Shown here piece after piece: positions 8,130 through 16,306 of a DNA stretch of 64,000 bases (positions within the stretch are counted from its first letter, which is position 1; every line of letters starts with the position of its first letter). The translations under genes were made by a program, and so were the position numbers. Source of the stretch: Rikenellaceae bacterium. Its GTDB lineage: Bacteria; Bacteroidota; Bacteroidia; Bacteroidales; Rikenellaceae. Location: positions 62,001 to 126,000 of the forward strand of contig SUZJ01000006.1 in the NCBI GenBank assembly GCA_015059945.1, read 5' to 3'. Under the pieces are notes generated by a model. It worked only from the letters and a program-made list of their open reading frames with translations, made no database searches and was not told the origin of the DNA.

Positions 8130-9491
8130 TTACTCGGCGAAGTGTTTGTAGAAGCGGATGATGGTCTCGATGCCGCGATAGAAGTTCTCCAAGCCGTAAC
8201 TCTCGTTGGGCGAGTGGATTGCATCCCTCGACAGGCCAAAGCCAATCAAGATTGACTTCATACCCAAAATGCTCTCGAAGCCACTGACGATTGGAATACT
8301 GCCACCCGAGTAGAAGGGCAGAGGTTTAACCCCAAAGGTGTCCTCCACCGCAGCCTCGGCAGCCCTATAAGCCTTCATATCGGTAGGCGAAACGTAGGGC
8401 TGTCCACCGTGAAGAGCCTCTACCTTAACCTTAACAGTTGGGGGCGCAATCTGGCGGAAGTAATCCTCAAACAGCACCGCAATCTTCTTCCAATCTTGAT
8501 TGGGCACAAGGCGCATCGAAATCTTGGCCGATGCCTTCGAGGGGATGATGGTCTTGGTACCCTCAAGAGTATAGCCACCCCAAATACCATTTACATCCAG
8601 ACTGGGGCGCACACCAGTACGCTCGATGGTGGTATAGCCAGCCTCGCCTGCAAGCTCCTCTACGCCAACACCTTTCATATACTCCTCTTTGTTGTAGGGG
8701 GCCTTGTTGAAGCCCACGCGCTCCTGCTCGGTCAGCTCCCTCACGTCGTCGTAGAAGCCGGGGATGGTAACGCGGCCATTCTCGTCAACCAGCTTGGTGA
8801 TAAGGTTTGCCAACACGTTTGCGGGGTTGGCCACAGCACCACCAAAGAGGCCCGAGTGGAGGTCTTTGTCGGGGCCGGTAACCTCTACCTGCATATAGCA
8901 CAAGCCCCTAAGACCACAGGTAATCGAGGGCTGCTCCCACGATACCATACTGGTATCCGAAACCAATATGATGTCGCCCTTTACGAGCTCCTTATTCTCC
9001 TCGCACCAAGCGTAGAGGCTGGGTGAGCCAATCTCCTCCTCGCCCTCGAGCATAAACTTCACGTTGCAAGGCAGCTCACCCGTAGCCACCATAGCCTCGA
9101 AGGCTTTGGCGTGCATATAGAGCTGGCCCTTGTCGTCGTCGGCACCGCGGCACCAGATGCGGCCATCTTTGATTACGGGCTCAAAGGGGTCGGTGAGCCA
9201 CTCGTCCTTGGGGTCCTCGGGCATCACGTCATAGTGGCCATAGACCACTACGGTAGGCTTTGCGGGGTCGATAATCTTTTCGGCATAGACCACAGGGTTG
9301 CCTGCGGTGGGCATAACCTCGGCACGGTCGGCACCCGCTTTGAGCAGTGCCTCACGCAGCCACTCGGCAGTGCGTACCATATCGGGTTTGTGCTCGCTCT
9401 GGGCACTCACAGAGGGGATACGGAGCAGGTCGAAAAGCTCCTCCAAGAAACGCTCTTTGTTGCTGACAACAAACTCTTGACTCTTTTTCAT
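8130..9491 (-). CDS. M20-family metallo-dipeptidase
   Basis: The protein has 453 residues from the ATG at 9491; an in-frame GTG 33 nt upstream is less likely because the family starts close to the KKSQEFVVSNKERF text. M20 motifs are in order: VVYGHYDVMPED (metal-binding His and catalytic Asp), CRGADDDKGQ (bridging Asp), LEGEEEIGS (catalytic and metal-binding Glu pair), and a C-terminal histidine in the RDAIHSPNE region. A lid/dimerisation domain is inserted in the middle. The enzyme should cleave dipeptides or small acylated amino acids in the cytoplasm with two Zn ions. It has no signal peptide. It is transcribed alone and converges on the HAD gene. Confidence 0.92.
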   Translation of the reverse strand: MKKSQEFVVSNKERFLEELFDLLRIPSVSAQSEHKPDMVRTAEWLREALLKAGADRAEVMPTAGNPVVYAEKIIDPAKPTVVVYGHYDVMPEDPKDEWLTDPFEPVIKDGRIWCRGADDDKGQLYMHAKAFEAMVATGELPCNVKFMLEGEEEIGSPSLYAWCEENKELVKGDIILVSDTSMVSWEQPSITCGLRGLCYMQVEVTGPDKDLHSGLFGGAVANPANVLANLITKLVDENGRVTIPGFYDDVRELTEQERVGFNKAPYNKEEYMKGVGVEELAGEAGYTTIERTGVRPSLDVNGIWGGYTLEGTKTIIPSKASAKISMRLVPNQDWKKIAVLFEDYFRQIAPPTVKVKVEALHGGQPYVSPTDMKAYRAAEAAVEDTFGVKPLPFYSGGSIPIVSGFESILGMKSILIGFGLSRDAIHSPNESYGLENFYRGIETIIRFYKHFAE

Positions 9492-9524
9492 AGCAATTAA
9501 GGTTCGATTATACAATTTTTTCAC

Positions 9525-9532
9525 TATTTTTG
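9525..9532 (+). promoter_or_regulatory. -7 box TATTTTTG for the nucleoside phosphorylase gene
   Basis: The box matches TAnnTTTG and lies ~106 nt upstream of the ATG at 9638 in the divergent gap to the dipeptidase gene. It predicts a leader of about 100 nt. Confidence 0.5.
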
Positions 9533-9637
9533 TAGTTAGTCAGTCGGCAGTGCCCTACTGGGGTAGGGACCGCAGACCTTACAAATTTACAAATTTAGTA
9601 GCAAACAAAAAAATAAACAGACACATTTTATACCACT

Positions 9638-10513
9638 ATGAGAGTTATTCCATCTTCGGAGCTTATCATCAATGCTGATGGCTCTATCTTCCACCTCCAC
9701 CTGCGCCCCGAGCAACTGGCCGATGTGGTTATGTTGGTTGGCGACCCCGGTCGTGTGGATATGATTGCAAGCTATTTCGACAATATCGAGTGCACCGTCG
9801 AGAGCCGCGAATTCCGTACTGTTACAGGCACCTACAAGGGGCGTCGTATGAGCGCAATCTCTACGGGTATTGGTACCGACAATATCGATATTGTGGTTAC
9901 CGAGCTCGATGCGCTGGCCAATATCGACTTCGAGAGCCGCACCGAGAAACCCGTCAAAAAACAGCTTACTCTGCTGCGCTTGGGTACCTCGGGAGCCATT
10001 CAGCCCGACATTCCACTGGGTTCGTTTGTCTTTGCCCGCACCTCGGTAGGCTTCGATGGTCTGCTGAACTACTACGCCGGCCGTAACGAGGTGTGCGACT
10101 TGGCCTTTGAGAAGGCTTTTGTGGAGCACACAGGTTGGAACCCACTGCTGCCTGCGCCATACTTTGTCGATGCCAGCAAAGAGTTGTTCGACCACTTTGC
10201 CGATGCAGTTGTTGATGGCGTAACTATCGCAGCTCCGGGATTTTATGGTCCTCAGGGCCGCTGGGTGCGCATCTCGCCTGCTGACCCCAAGTTGAACGAG
10301 AAGATTGAGAGCTTCAACTATAATGGCCGCCGCATCACCAACTTCGAGATGGAGAGTAGTGCACTGGCCGGCTTGGCAGCACTTATGGGCCACAGGGCAG
10401 GTACTATCTGCACCATCATTGCCCAGCGTGCCGTCAAAGATATGAACACCGACTATAAGCCCTTTGTGCGCCAGATGGTAGAGCTGGCCCTTGATAGGCT
10501 TGCCCAGTTGTAG
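9638..10513 (+). CDS. Nucleoside phosphorylase (uridine-phosphorylase-like)
   Basis: The protein has 291 residues of the PNP/UDP phosphorylase superfamily. Seen motifs are MLVGDPGRVDM near residue 32 (phosphate-binding loop), STGIGTDNIDI, LLRLGTSGAIQPD (phosphate and base pocket), and TNFEMESSALAGL, whose Met-Glu binds ribose. It should split a nucleoside with phosphate into base and (deoxy)ribose-1-phosphate for pyrimidine or purine salvage. The MES motif and length fit uridine phosphorylase, but specificity is not certain. It is cytoplasmic. It stands alone with its own promoter and no gene close behind it on the same transcript. Confidence 0.85.
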   Translation: MRVIPSSELIINADGSIFHLHLRPEQLADVVMLVGDPGRVDMIASYFDNIECTVESREFRTVTGTYKGRRMSAISTGIGTDNIDIVVTELDALANIDFESRTEKPVKKQLTLLRLGTSGAIQPDIPLGSFVFARTSVGFDGLLNYYAGRNEVCDLAFEKAFVEHTGWNPLLPAPYFVDASKELFDHFADAVVDGVTIAAPGFYGPQGRWVRISPADPKLNEKIESFNYNGRRITNFEMESSALAGLAALMGHRAGTICTIIAQRAVKDMNTDYKPFVRQMVELALDRLAQL

Positions 10514-10557
10514 TTAGAATAGATACGCATACCGCATATGAGGTAGAATAGACACAA

Positions 10558-10585
10558 TTTTGCATTTTGAATTTTGCATTTTGAA
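10558..10585. repeat. 14-bp tandem duplication built of two related heptamers
   Basis: TTTTGCATTTTGAA occurs twice in a row and each unit is itself two heptamers (TTTTGCA, TTTTGAA). It lies just upstream of the tRNA promoter and may supply part of its -33 region. Confidence 0.85.
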
Positions 10586-10594
10586 TTTATTTAC

Positions 10595-10602
10595 TACTTT
10601 TG
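10595..10602 (+). promoter_or_regulatory. -7 box TACTTTTG of the tRNA gene
   Basis: The box matches TAnnTTTG and ends 17 nt before the mature 5' end of the tRNA, with TTG triplets near the expected upstream spacing. Confidence 0.6.
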
Positions 10603-10619
10603 TGGGCTGAAAATGCGTT

Positions 10620-10695
<76 letters not shown>

Positions 10696-10696
<1 letters not shown>

Positions 10697-10745
10697 AAAC
10701 TAAACGAAAGTCCTGACTTGCGAGTTGGGACTTTCGTTTAGTTTT
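10696..10745 (+). terminator. Long intrinsic terminator after the tRNA
   Basis: An 18-bp perfect inverted repeat (10696-10713 with 10728-10745) starts at the last base of the CCA end and closes on a T-rich arm. It terminates the tRNA transcript. Confidence 0.85.
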
Positions 10746-10782
10746 CGTAAGGAGGATATGAGTTTTTTGACTGTATCGTAAA

Positions 10783-10816
10783 AATTCTCAATTCTCAATT
10801 CTCGATTCTCAATTCT
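10783..10816. repeat. Heptamer array AATTCTC (4 copies plus partial)
   Basis: Three exact AATTCTC units, one GATTCTC and a partial unit follow each other. The unit is the reverse complement of the 416-464 array. It lies between the tRNA terminator and the dnaN promoter. The rest of the 10697-10933 gap holds only that promoter and a GC-rich untranslated leader. Confidence 0.9.
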
Positions 10817-10822
10817 TTTTTA

Positions 10823-10830
10823 TATATTTG
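10823..10830 (+). promoter_or_regulatory. -7 box TATATTTG of dnaN
   Basis: The box fits TAnnTTTG and lies about 104 nt before the dnaN ATG. The predicted leader holds a GC-rich stretch (10851-10893) that could fold. Confidence 0.55.
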
Positions 10831-10933
10831 GAGGTTAAATAGGCGTAATGTATGCGTATGTCCACACGCGGGCGCGCACACAAGGCCGCTGGGTAAGACA
10901 AATAACAAACGTAAAACTATAAAAATCAACACT

Positions 10934-12061
10934 ATGAAATTTACAATCTCTTCGTCGGCACTGCTTTCGGTGCTCTCGGCTACCGGCAAGGTGGTTAGCA
11001 GCAAAAACACCCTTCCCATTCTCGACTTCTTCCTCTTTGACCTGAAAAATGGCCAGTTGAAGGTTACTGCATCGGACTTGGAAACTACTCTGGTTAGTAC
11101 TATCGCCGTAGATAATGTTGAGCGCGAGGGTATCATCGCAGCACCTGTTAAACTGATGCTCGACTCGCTCAAAGAGTTCTCGGAGCAGCCCCTGACCATC
11201 GAGGCCGATGAGAATACTTGGGAGATTTCGGTAAACTGGAAGAGCGGTTCGATTAAGATTCCCGGCTCGTCGGGTCTGGGCTATCCCGCACTGCCCGAGC
11301 TGTCGGACGAGAAAACCGAGCTCGATATGGATGTTGATATGATGATTTGTGGTATCAACAAGACCATCTTTGCTACTGCCGACGACGACCTGCGCCCCGT
11401 GATGAACGGTGTGTTCGTGAACTTGGTGCCTGGCAATGTTACCTTCGTAGCCACCGATGCTCACAAACTGGTTAAGTACTCGGCCGAGGCTGCTCAGGTA
11501 GAGGCAACCTCGTCGTTCATCCTGCCCAAGAAGCCCGCAGCTCTGTTGCGCGGTCTGCTGCTCAAAGAGGATGATGCAGTGAAGGTGGGCTTTGACAAGA
11601 AGAATGTGGTATTCCAGCTGAAGAACAGCACCCTGGTGTGCCGCCTTATTGAGGGCGTTTACCCCAACTACAACGCAGTTATCCCCACTGCCAACCCCAA
11701 CAAGGTGATTGTTGATCGCATCGAGCTGCTCAACGCCATTAAACGTGTGGCTGTCTGCTCAAATCAGGCTACCAACCTTGTGGAGTTGAAGATTACCAAC
11801 AATATGATTGAGTTGGCTACCAAAGACCTCGACTTCTCGTACTCGGCTTACGAGACCTTGTCGTGCGCCTACGAGGGCCAGCCTATCACCATCGGCTTCA
11901 AATCGACCTATATGGTTGATATCTTCTCGAACATCGACACCCCAAGTGTTATGATTGAGCTGGCCGACTCGACAAGGGCAGGCGTGTTCAAACCCATCTA
12001 CGACGAGCCCCAGAGCGCCGAGACTCTGATGCTGCTGATGCCTATGATGATTAACGCATAG
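10934..12061 (+). CDS. dnaN: DNA polymerase III subunit beta (sliding clamp)
   Basis: The protein has 375 residues, the normal clamp length, as three repeated domains of ~120 residues. Characteristic text includes the N-terminal MKFTISSSALLSVLSATGKVV, TLPILDFFLF, TASDLETTLVS, the central LRPVMNGVF and ATDAHKLVKYS, and a C-terminal domain ending in a methionine-rich LMLLMPMMINA, the usual position of the conserved MPM(R/M) tail. It forms the dimeric ring that tethers DNA polymerase III and other repair enzymes to DNA. A DnaQ-like exonuclease gene follows 44 nt later, a replication pairing common in Bacteroidetes. Moderate bias to GTT/GCT codons suggests good expression. Confidence 0.97.
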   Translation: MKFTISSSALLSVLSATGKVVSSKNTLPILDFFLFDLKNGQLKVTASDLETTLVSTIAVDNVEREGIIAAPVKLMLDSLKEFSEQPLTIEADENTWEISVNWKSGSIKIPGSSGLGYPALPELSDEKTELDMDVDMMICGINKTIFATADDDLRPVMNGVFVNLVPGNVTFVATDAHKLVKYSAEAAQVEATSSFILPKKPAALLRGLLLKEDDAVKVGFDKKNVVFQLKNSTLVCRLIEGVYPNYNAVIPTANPNKVIVDRIELLNAIKRVAVCSNQATNLVELKITNNMIELATKDLDFSYSAYETLSCAYEGQPITIGFKSTYMVDIFSNIDTPSVMIELADSTRAGVFKPIYDEPQSAETLMLLMPMMINA

Positions 12062-12105
12062 GGCATTGTGCTGCAAAACACACAGATATACAGAGAGAAT
12101 AAACG

Positions 12106-12888
12106 ATGAAACTGAACCTCAAAAATCCTATTGTATTCCTCGACCTCGAAACTACGGGTATAGATGTGGCTACCGACCGCATTGTGGAGATTTCGCTGGT
12201 GAAGGTTATGCCCGATAGCGAAGAGCCCATTGTTCGCACAAGGCGCATACGCCCTGTCGATGACCAAGGGCAGACTATGCACATCCCCGAGGAGGCTACG
12301 GCTGTTCACCACATTACCGACGCAGATGTGGCCGACGCACCTACGTTCCGCCAGATTGCCAAGTCGTTGGCCGAGCATATCAAGGGGTGCGACCTGGGTG
12401 GTTTCAACTCCAATAGGTTTGATATCCCTATGCTGGCCGAGGAATTTCTGAGGGCGGGGGTGGATATCGACCTCAGGAAGCGCAAGTTTGTAGATGTGCA
12501 GACTATCTTCCACAAAAAGGAGGAGCGCACTCTGTCGGCAGCCTATAAGTTCTACTGCGGTCAGGACTTGGAGGGTGCCCACTCGGCCGAGGCCGACACG
12601 CTGGCTACTTACGAGGTACTCAAAGCTCAGCTCGACAAGTATCCCGATTTGGAGAACGATATCAACTTCTTGTCGGAGTATAGCTGCCGCACCCGCAATG
12701 TCGATTATGCGGGCCGTATTGTGCTGAACGACAAGGATGTTGAGGTTTTCAACTTTGGCAAACACAGAGGGGTGGCCGTAGAGGAGGTTTTCCGCAAGGA
12801 GCCTTCGTACTACGACTGGATTATGAACGGCAACTTTACGCTTGATACCAAGCAGGTGGTTAGCCGCATCAAAACACAAATGAAGTAG
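12106..12888 (+). CDS. DnaQ-like DEDDh 3'-5' exonuclease
   Basis: The protein has 260 residues. Exo I is FLDLETTG at about residues 11-18 with the Asp-x-Glu pair; Exo II is GGFNSNRFDIPML with its Asp; Exo III is GAHSAEADTLAT, the DEDDh form with catalytic His and Asp. A C-terminal tail, FNFGKHRGVAVEEVFRKEP and YYDWIM, matches the small module found at the end of exonuclease-X-like proteins. The location behind dnaN suggests a proofreading (epsilon) or repair role, but no obvious clamp-binding pentapeptide is visible, so I leave the symbol open. It is cytoplasmic. Confidence 0.88.
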   Translation: MKLNLKNPIVFLDLETTGIDVATDRIVEISLVKVMPDSEEPIVRTRRIRPVDDQGQTMHIPEEATAVHHITDADVADAPTFRQIAKSLAEHIKGCDLGGFNSNRFDIPMLAEEFLRAGVDIDLRKRKFVDVQTIFHKKEERTLSAAYKFYCGQDLEGAHSAEADTLATYEVLKAQLDKYPDLENDINFLSEYSCRTRNVDYAGRIVLNDKDVEVFNFGKHRGVAVEEVFRKEPSYYDWIMNGNFTLDTKQVVSRIKTQMK

Positions 12889-12959
12889 CCCCACCACAAG
12901 GCGCTGCAATACAACTGTAAAGAGAAAGAGTTTAACCGAAACGATACAAACAGAGGCTT

Positions 12960-14795
12960 ATGAATAGAGGCATTAGGAGCATATTGTTCACCGCACTTGC
13001 GACCCTGTTGTGGGGTGTTGGGGGTACCTTGTGGGCCCAAGAGCAGGTGCGCTCGGAGGTTGTGCTCTGCATCGACTCGTACAACTACTACATCCACACC
13101 GTTGGGGCTCAGCAGGGCATCGATGATGTGGCGGCCATCTATGGGCTTTCGAGTGGCGAGGTGTGTCAGGCCAACCAGATAGCCCCCACCGACTCGCTTG
13201 TTGAGGGTAGGGTGCTGAGGGTGCCTTGCTATGAGCGTACCACTAAGTTGGCGCCCCGTCGTGGCGACAAACGCTTCGAGAGGTATGCCGTAGGTCGTGG
13301 CGAGAGCTTGTTTGATGTGGCTGTGGCCAATGCCATTTCGCTCGATACTCTGGTGGTTGATAATTCGGGCGTGGATATTACCGACATCAGCGCCAAACGC
13401 ACAATCAATGTGCGCAAGAGTGCCAAGGGACTGACTCAACTGCCCGAGATAGAGAGGAGTAGCCGCCGATTTGCCGAGCTGCTCAATGGCCTTTCGATGG
13501 TCTATGAGTACTTTGTGGTCGAGGCGGGCCAGACGCTCTATTCGCTGGGAGTTAAACACTGCTCGGGAGTAGATGTACTGGCCGAGGAGAATGGCTTTCC
13601 GGAGGTTATCCACGCGGGCCAGGTGCTCAAATGCGCCCACGCACACGTGGAGCCTTTGGCCGAGGTGTTGGTAAGCGAGATAGACCAACTGCTCGCAATT
13701 GAGCCCGATAGCGTAGATGTTGCAGGCGAGGGCGAGATGGTGTTGAGAGAGTTCGACGACCAGGTGCTTACGGTGGCTATGATGCTGCCACTGACCAATC
13801 ACGGCAAGGTGAGGGGCAACTTTGTGGAGTTCTATCAGGGGGCGCTGCTGGCTGCCGAGGATATTAAGGCCGAGGGACGCTCGATGGATTTGAGGCTCTT
13901 TGACGTGGCTCACAACCCCCAGCAGGTGGCCGATATTATTGCCCAAGACTCTGTAGCAGGGGGCGAGATTGACCTCTTTGTGGGCCCAGTGTACGAGGAA
14001 GATGTGGCTGCTGTGGCAAGCGTAGAAAGGCCTGTGGTACTGCCCCTTACGAGCAAACTCGACAGCATCAAGGGCCGACACCTCTACCGCTTGGCGCCAA
14101 CGGCTGCGAGCCGCGCCGACAAACTGGCGGGGCTGATTGCTCCTACGACCAACGTGATAATGGTCTATACCTCAAAGGTAGACCAAGATATGGAACGCGA
14201 GATGCTCGATATTATTGGCGACCACCCCTACGGCAAGGTTATCTATAATGAGGCTTTCGAGGTCGATTCGTTGCAGAGTAGGCCCATCGAGGAGCTGATG
14301 ACCGTCGATGATAACCTGTTTGTGGTGCTGGCCGACAACGAGATAGAGACCGACCGCAGTCTGGCAATTATTAGCTCTATTATGAATAGCCGCCAGCCCA
14401 AGTATGGCACCAATAGGGTGCCCGTGAGGGTTGTGGGTAGTGCCGAGTGGGCTCGCTACCGCAATATGGACAAAAACCTGCTCTTCAAGTTGGATGTGAG
14501 CTTCCTGACCAACTACCACGCCGATAGGGGCAACGAGGCGGTGAAGGCCTTTGATAGGAGGTTTATTGCGGCCTTTGGTCGCCAACCTTCGACCTTTGCA
14601 TATAGGGCCTATGATGCTGTGAGGTTGTTTGCTACGGCAATGTTTGCAGGGGGCGACCTTACGACGGAGCTCAACGGCTCGGTTACGCCACTGTTGCAGG
14701 TGCCTTATAGCTTCACCGAGGAGGAGGGCATAATGGTCAATGACTCGTGGGCACTGGTCAACTACCGCCCCAACTACACGATAGAGGTGAAGTGA
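12960..14795 (+). CDS. LysM-repeat protein fused to a periplasmic-binding-protein-like domain
   Basis: The protein has 611 residues. A signal peptide ends at ...GGTLWAQ (~residue 26). Three LysM-like modules follow at about 44-90, 105-152 and 183-226 (YYIHTVGAQQGIDDVAAIYG; RYAVGRGESLFDVA; YFVVEAGQTLYSLGVKH). From ~268 on the sequence has the type-I periplasmic-binding fold seen in branched-chain amino-acid receptors (VAMMLPLTNHG, FYQGALLAAEDI, LFVGPVYEEDV). No transporter genes accompany it. The combination suggests a peptidoglycan-anchored periplasmic sensor or a cell-wall synthesis accessory (compare LpoA logic), which is inference. Confidence 0.85.
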   Translation: MNRGIRSILFTALATLLWGVGGTLWAQEQVRSEVVLCIDSYNYYIHTVGAQQGIDDVAAIYGLSSGEVCQANQIAPTDSLVEGRVLRVPCYERTTKLAPRRGDKRFERYAVGRGESLFDVAVANAISLDTLVVDNSGVDITDISAKRTINVRKSAKGLTQLPEIERSSRRFAELLNGLSMVYEYFVVEAGQTLYSLGVKHCSGVDVLAEENGFPEVIHAGQVLKCAHAHVEPLAEVLVSEIDQLLAIEPDSVDVAGEGEMVLREFDDQVLTVAMMLPLTNHGKVRGNFVEFYQGALLAAEDIKAEGRSMDLRLFDVAHNPQQVADIIAQDSVAGGEIDLFVGPVYEEDVAAVASVERPVVLPLTSKLDSIKGRHLYRLAPTAASRADKLAGLIAPTTNVIMVYTSKVDQDMEREMLDIIGDHPYGKVIYNEAFEVDSLQSRPIEELMTVDDNLFVVLADNEIETDRSLAIISSIMNSRQPKYGTNRVPVRVVGSAEWARYRNMDKNLLFKLDVSFLTNYHADRGNEAVKAFDRRFIAAFGRQPSTFAYRAYDAVRLFATAMFAGGDLTTELNGSVTPLLQVPYSFTEEEGIMVNDSWALVNYRPNYTIEVK

Positions 14796-14801
14796 TAGTC
14801 A

Positions 14802-14829
14802 AACGTCCAATGTCGAACGTCTAACGACA
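14802..14829. repeat. Four degenerate heptamers between stop codon and terminator
   Basis: AACGTCC, AATGTCG, AACGTCT and AACGACA lie head to tail seven nt after the TGA stop (14793-14795) and eight nt before the terminator stem. Confidence 0.7.
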
Positions 14830-14836
14830 AAATACA

Positions 14837-14873
14837 AACACCCCCCATTTTGGTAGAATGGGGGGTGTTTTTT
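14837..14873. terminator. Bidirectional intrinsic terminator between convergent genes
   Basis: A perfect 13-bp stem (14837-14849 with 14857-14869) with six G:C pairs at its core and a T run on the right; A residues on the left make it usable from the other strand. Confidence 0.92.
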
Positions 14874-14880
14874 ATTAGGA

Positions 14881-15540
14881 TTAAAGGGCTTGCAATTGTG
14901 CGAGGGTTAGTGGCTCGAAGTTGGGTACCACAAGGTCGGGCTTCACTTTGGCCAACAGCTCGTCGGCAGTGTGGGTGGTGGTGAGGGCCACGACCTTCAT
15001 ACCTGCGGCTTGGGCTGCCATAATGCCCGACACGGCGTCCTCAAACACCAAACACTCCTCGGGCTCGAGGCCCAAGCAGTCGGCTGCGGTGAGGAAAATC
15101 TCGGGATCGGGCTTGCACTTGGTAACCATATCGCCACTGATGCGGGCCGCAAAGAAACGCTCAATACCGCAGTGGCGCAGCACGAACCCTACATTCTCGC
15201 TCGGCCCCGATGAACCTACGGCGCAGGGTATGCCGGCAGCCTCCAACTCCTCCAAGAGCGCCACAAGGCCGACATTTGGCTCGATGGTGGCCTCGAAAAT
15301 CTGGCGATAGATGGCCTCTTTCTCGCGCCCCAGAGCCTCTACTCCGTGAGCTTCGACAATCTCGGCAGGAACGAGGGCACGAATTACATCTTCGTTGCCA
15401 CGCCCATTGAGCGAGCCGAAATCTTTGCAGGGACTCTCGGTAATGTGGTATCGCTTGGCCAACTCGGCAAAGGCCTCAAAGTGGGCTCGCATATTGTCTA
15501 CGAGCACTCCGTCCATATCGAAAATTACTCCTTTTATCAT
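14881..15540 (-). CDS. HAD-superfamily hydrolase, beta-phosphoglucomutase-like
   Basis: The protein has 219 residues from the ATG at 15540. A longer frame to 15564 is rejected because its first codons overlap the predicted promoter. Motif I is FDMDGVLVDN, the cap region follows, motif II is AVGSSGPSENV, the motif III lysine lies in VTKCKPDPEIF, and motif IV is FEDAVSGIMAA. This PGMB/Gph-like group hydrolyses or isomerises sugar phosphates; specificity is not evident. It is divergent from rex with two back-to-back promoters in 81 nt. Confidence 0.88.
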   Translation of the reverse strand: MIKGVIFDMDGVLVDNMRAHFEAFAELAKRYHITESPCKDFGSLNGRGNEDVIRALVPAEIVEAHGVEALGREKEAIYRQIFEATIEPNVGLVALLEELEAAGIPCAVGSSGPSENVGFVLRHCGIERFFAARISGDMVTKCKPDPEIFLTAADCLGLEPEECLVFEDAVSGIMAAQAAGMKVVALTTTHTADELLAKVKPDLVVPNFEPLTLAQLQAL

Positions 15541-15561
15541 AGCGCGTAGGTATTGTAGCGA

Positions 15562-15569
15562 CAAATTTA
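15562..15569 (-). promoter_or_regulatory. -7 box TAAATTTG for the HAD gene
   Basis: On the minus strand TAAATTTG matches TAnnTTTG and lies 21 nt before the chosen ATG at 15540, which decides that start. Confidence 0.6.
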
Positions 15570-15580
15570 AGAAAAATTAT

Positions 15581-15588
15581 TACCTTTG
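15581..15588 (+). promoter_or_regulatory. -7 box TACCTTTG for rex
   Basis: TACCTTTG matches TAnnTTTG, 33 nt before the rex ATG and only 11 nt from the oppositely oriented box, so the two promoters overlap in their upstream regions. Confidence 0.6.
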
Positions 15589-15621
15589 TTGATGTTCGCG
15601 TAACGAAAATTACTGAGATTT

Positions 15622-16266
15622 ATGCCACAGATATCTTCACTCCCCGAAAAGACCGTCGAGCGACTGAGCGAGTACCGTCGCACCCTGTTGCGCTGCCAAA
15701 AGCAGGGCATTACCCACATTTTCTCACACGTGCTGGCCGGTATGCACGGCATTACGGCTGTGCAGGTTAGGCGCGATTTGATGCTCATAGGCTTTTCGAG
15801 TGACACCAAAAAGGGCTATGATGTGAAGGTGCTGGCCGACTTTATAAGCGACATTCTCGACTCGCAGCAGCCAATGAACATTGGCGTTATAGGTATGGGC
15901 CACTTGGGACAGGCCATTACCAAGTACTTCAACAGCAAGGGGTTGAAGCTGAAAATTGTGGCCGCCTTCGATATTGACCCCGAAAAGGTGGGTACCACCA
16001 TTGATGATATCCCTTGCCTGTCGATGGATGACTTTGAGGCATCGGTGGCCGAGTTGGACATCAACATTGTCATTATCTCGTGCCCCACCAGCAAGGCCGA
16101 GCAGACCGTTGTGCCTATCGTAAATGCGGGTATCAAGGGGGTACTCAACTTCACCTCCAAGCCGCTTAACTTCCCCCTCGGCATTGTGGTCGAGAACTAC
16201 GACATTACCACCCTGCTCGAAAAAGTGGCCTACTTCGTAAAGGAGCAGGAGAACTCGGATATTTAA
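15622..16266 (+). CDS. rex: Redox-sensing transcriptional repressor Rex
   Basis: The protein has 214 residues, the normal Rex length. An N-terminal winged helix (residues ~1-80) carries SLPEKTVERLSEYRRTL and the recognition text GITAVQVRRDLMLIGFSS. A Rossmann domain begins at NIGVIGMGHLGQAITKY, the NADH-binding Gly-rich loop, and closes with the C-terminal swap helix (LLEKVAYFVKEQE). Rex represses fermentation and NADH-reoxidation genes when NAD+ dominates and lets go on NADH binding. The next two genes, an FAD synthetase and a thioesterase, follow closely and may share its transcript. I found no clear Rex operator at its own promoter. Confidence 0.95.
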   Translation: MPQISSLPEKTVERLSEYRRTLLRCQKQGITHIFSHVLAGMHGITAVQVRRDLMLIGFSSDTKKGYDVKVLADFISDILDSQQPMNIGVIGMGHLGQAITKYFNSKGLKLKIVAAFDIDPEKVGTTIDDIPCLSMDDFEASVAELDINIVIISCPTSKAEQTVVPIVNAGIKGVLNFTSKPLNFPLGIVVENYDITTLLEKVAYFVKEQENSDI

Positions 16267-16306
16267 TCCCACTGTATTATTAAAAAATTTTAATAACCCA
16301 GAAAAG

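Noticed and set aside
10851-10893. Known riboswitch in the dnaN leader
   Set aside because: The stretch is GC-rich and may fold, but I cannot match it to any riboswitch consensus and see no reason from the gene product.
14881-15564. Start of the HAD gene at 15564
   Set aside because: The codons 15541-15564 overlap the TAAATTTG box; the ATG at 15540 fits the family start (IKGVIFDMDG).
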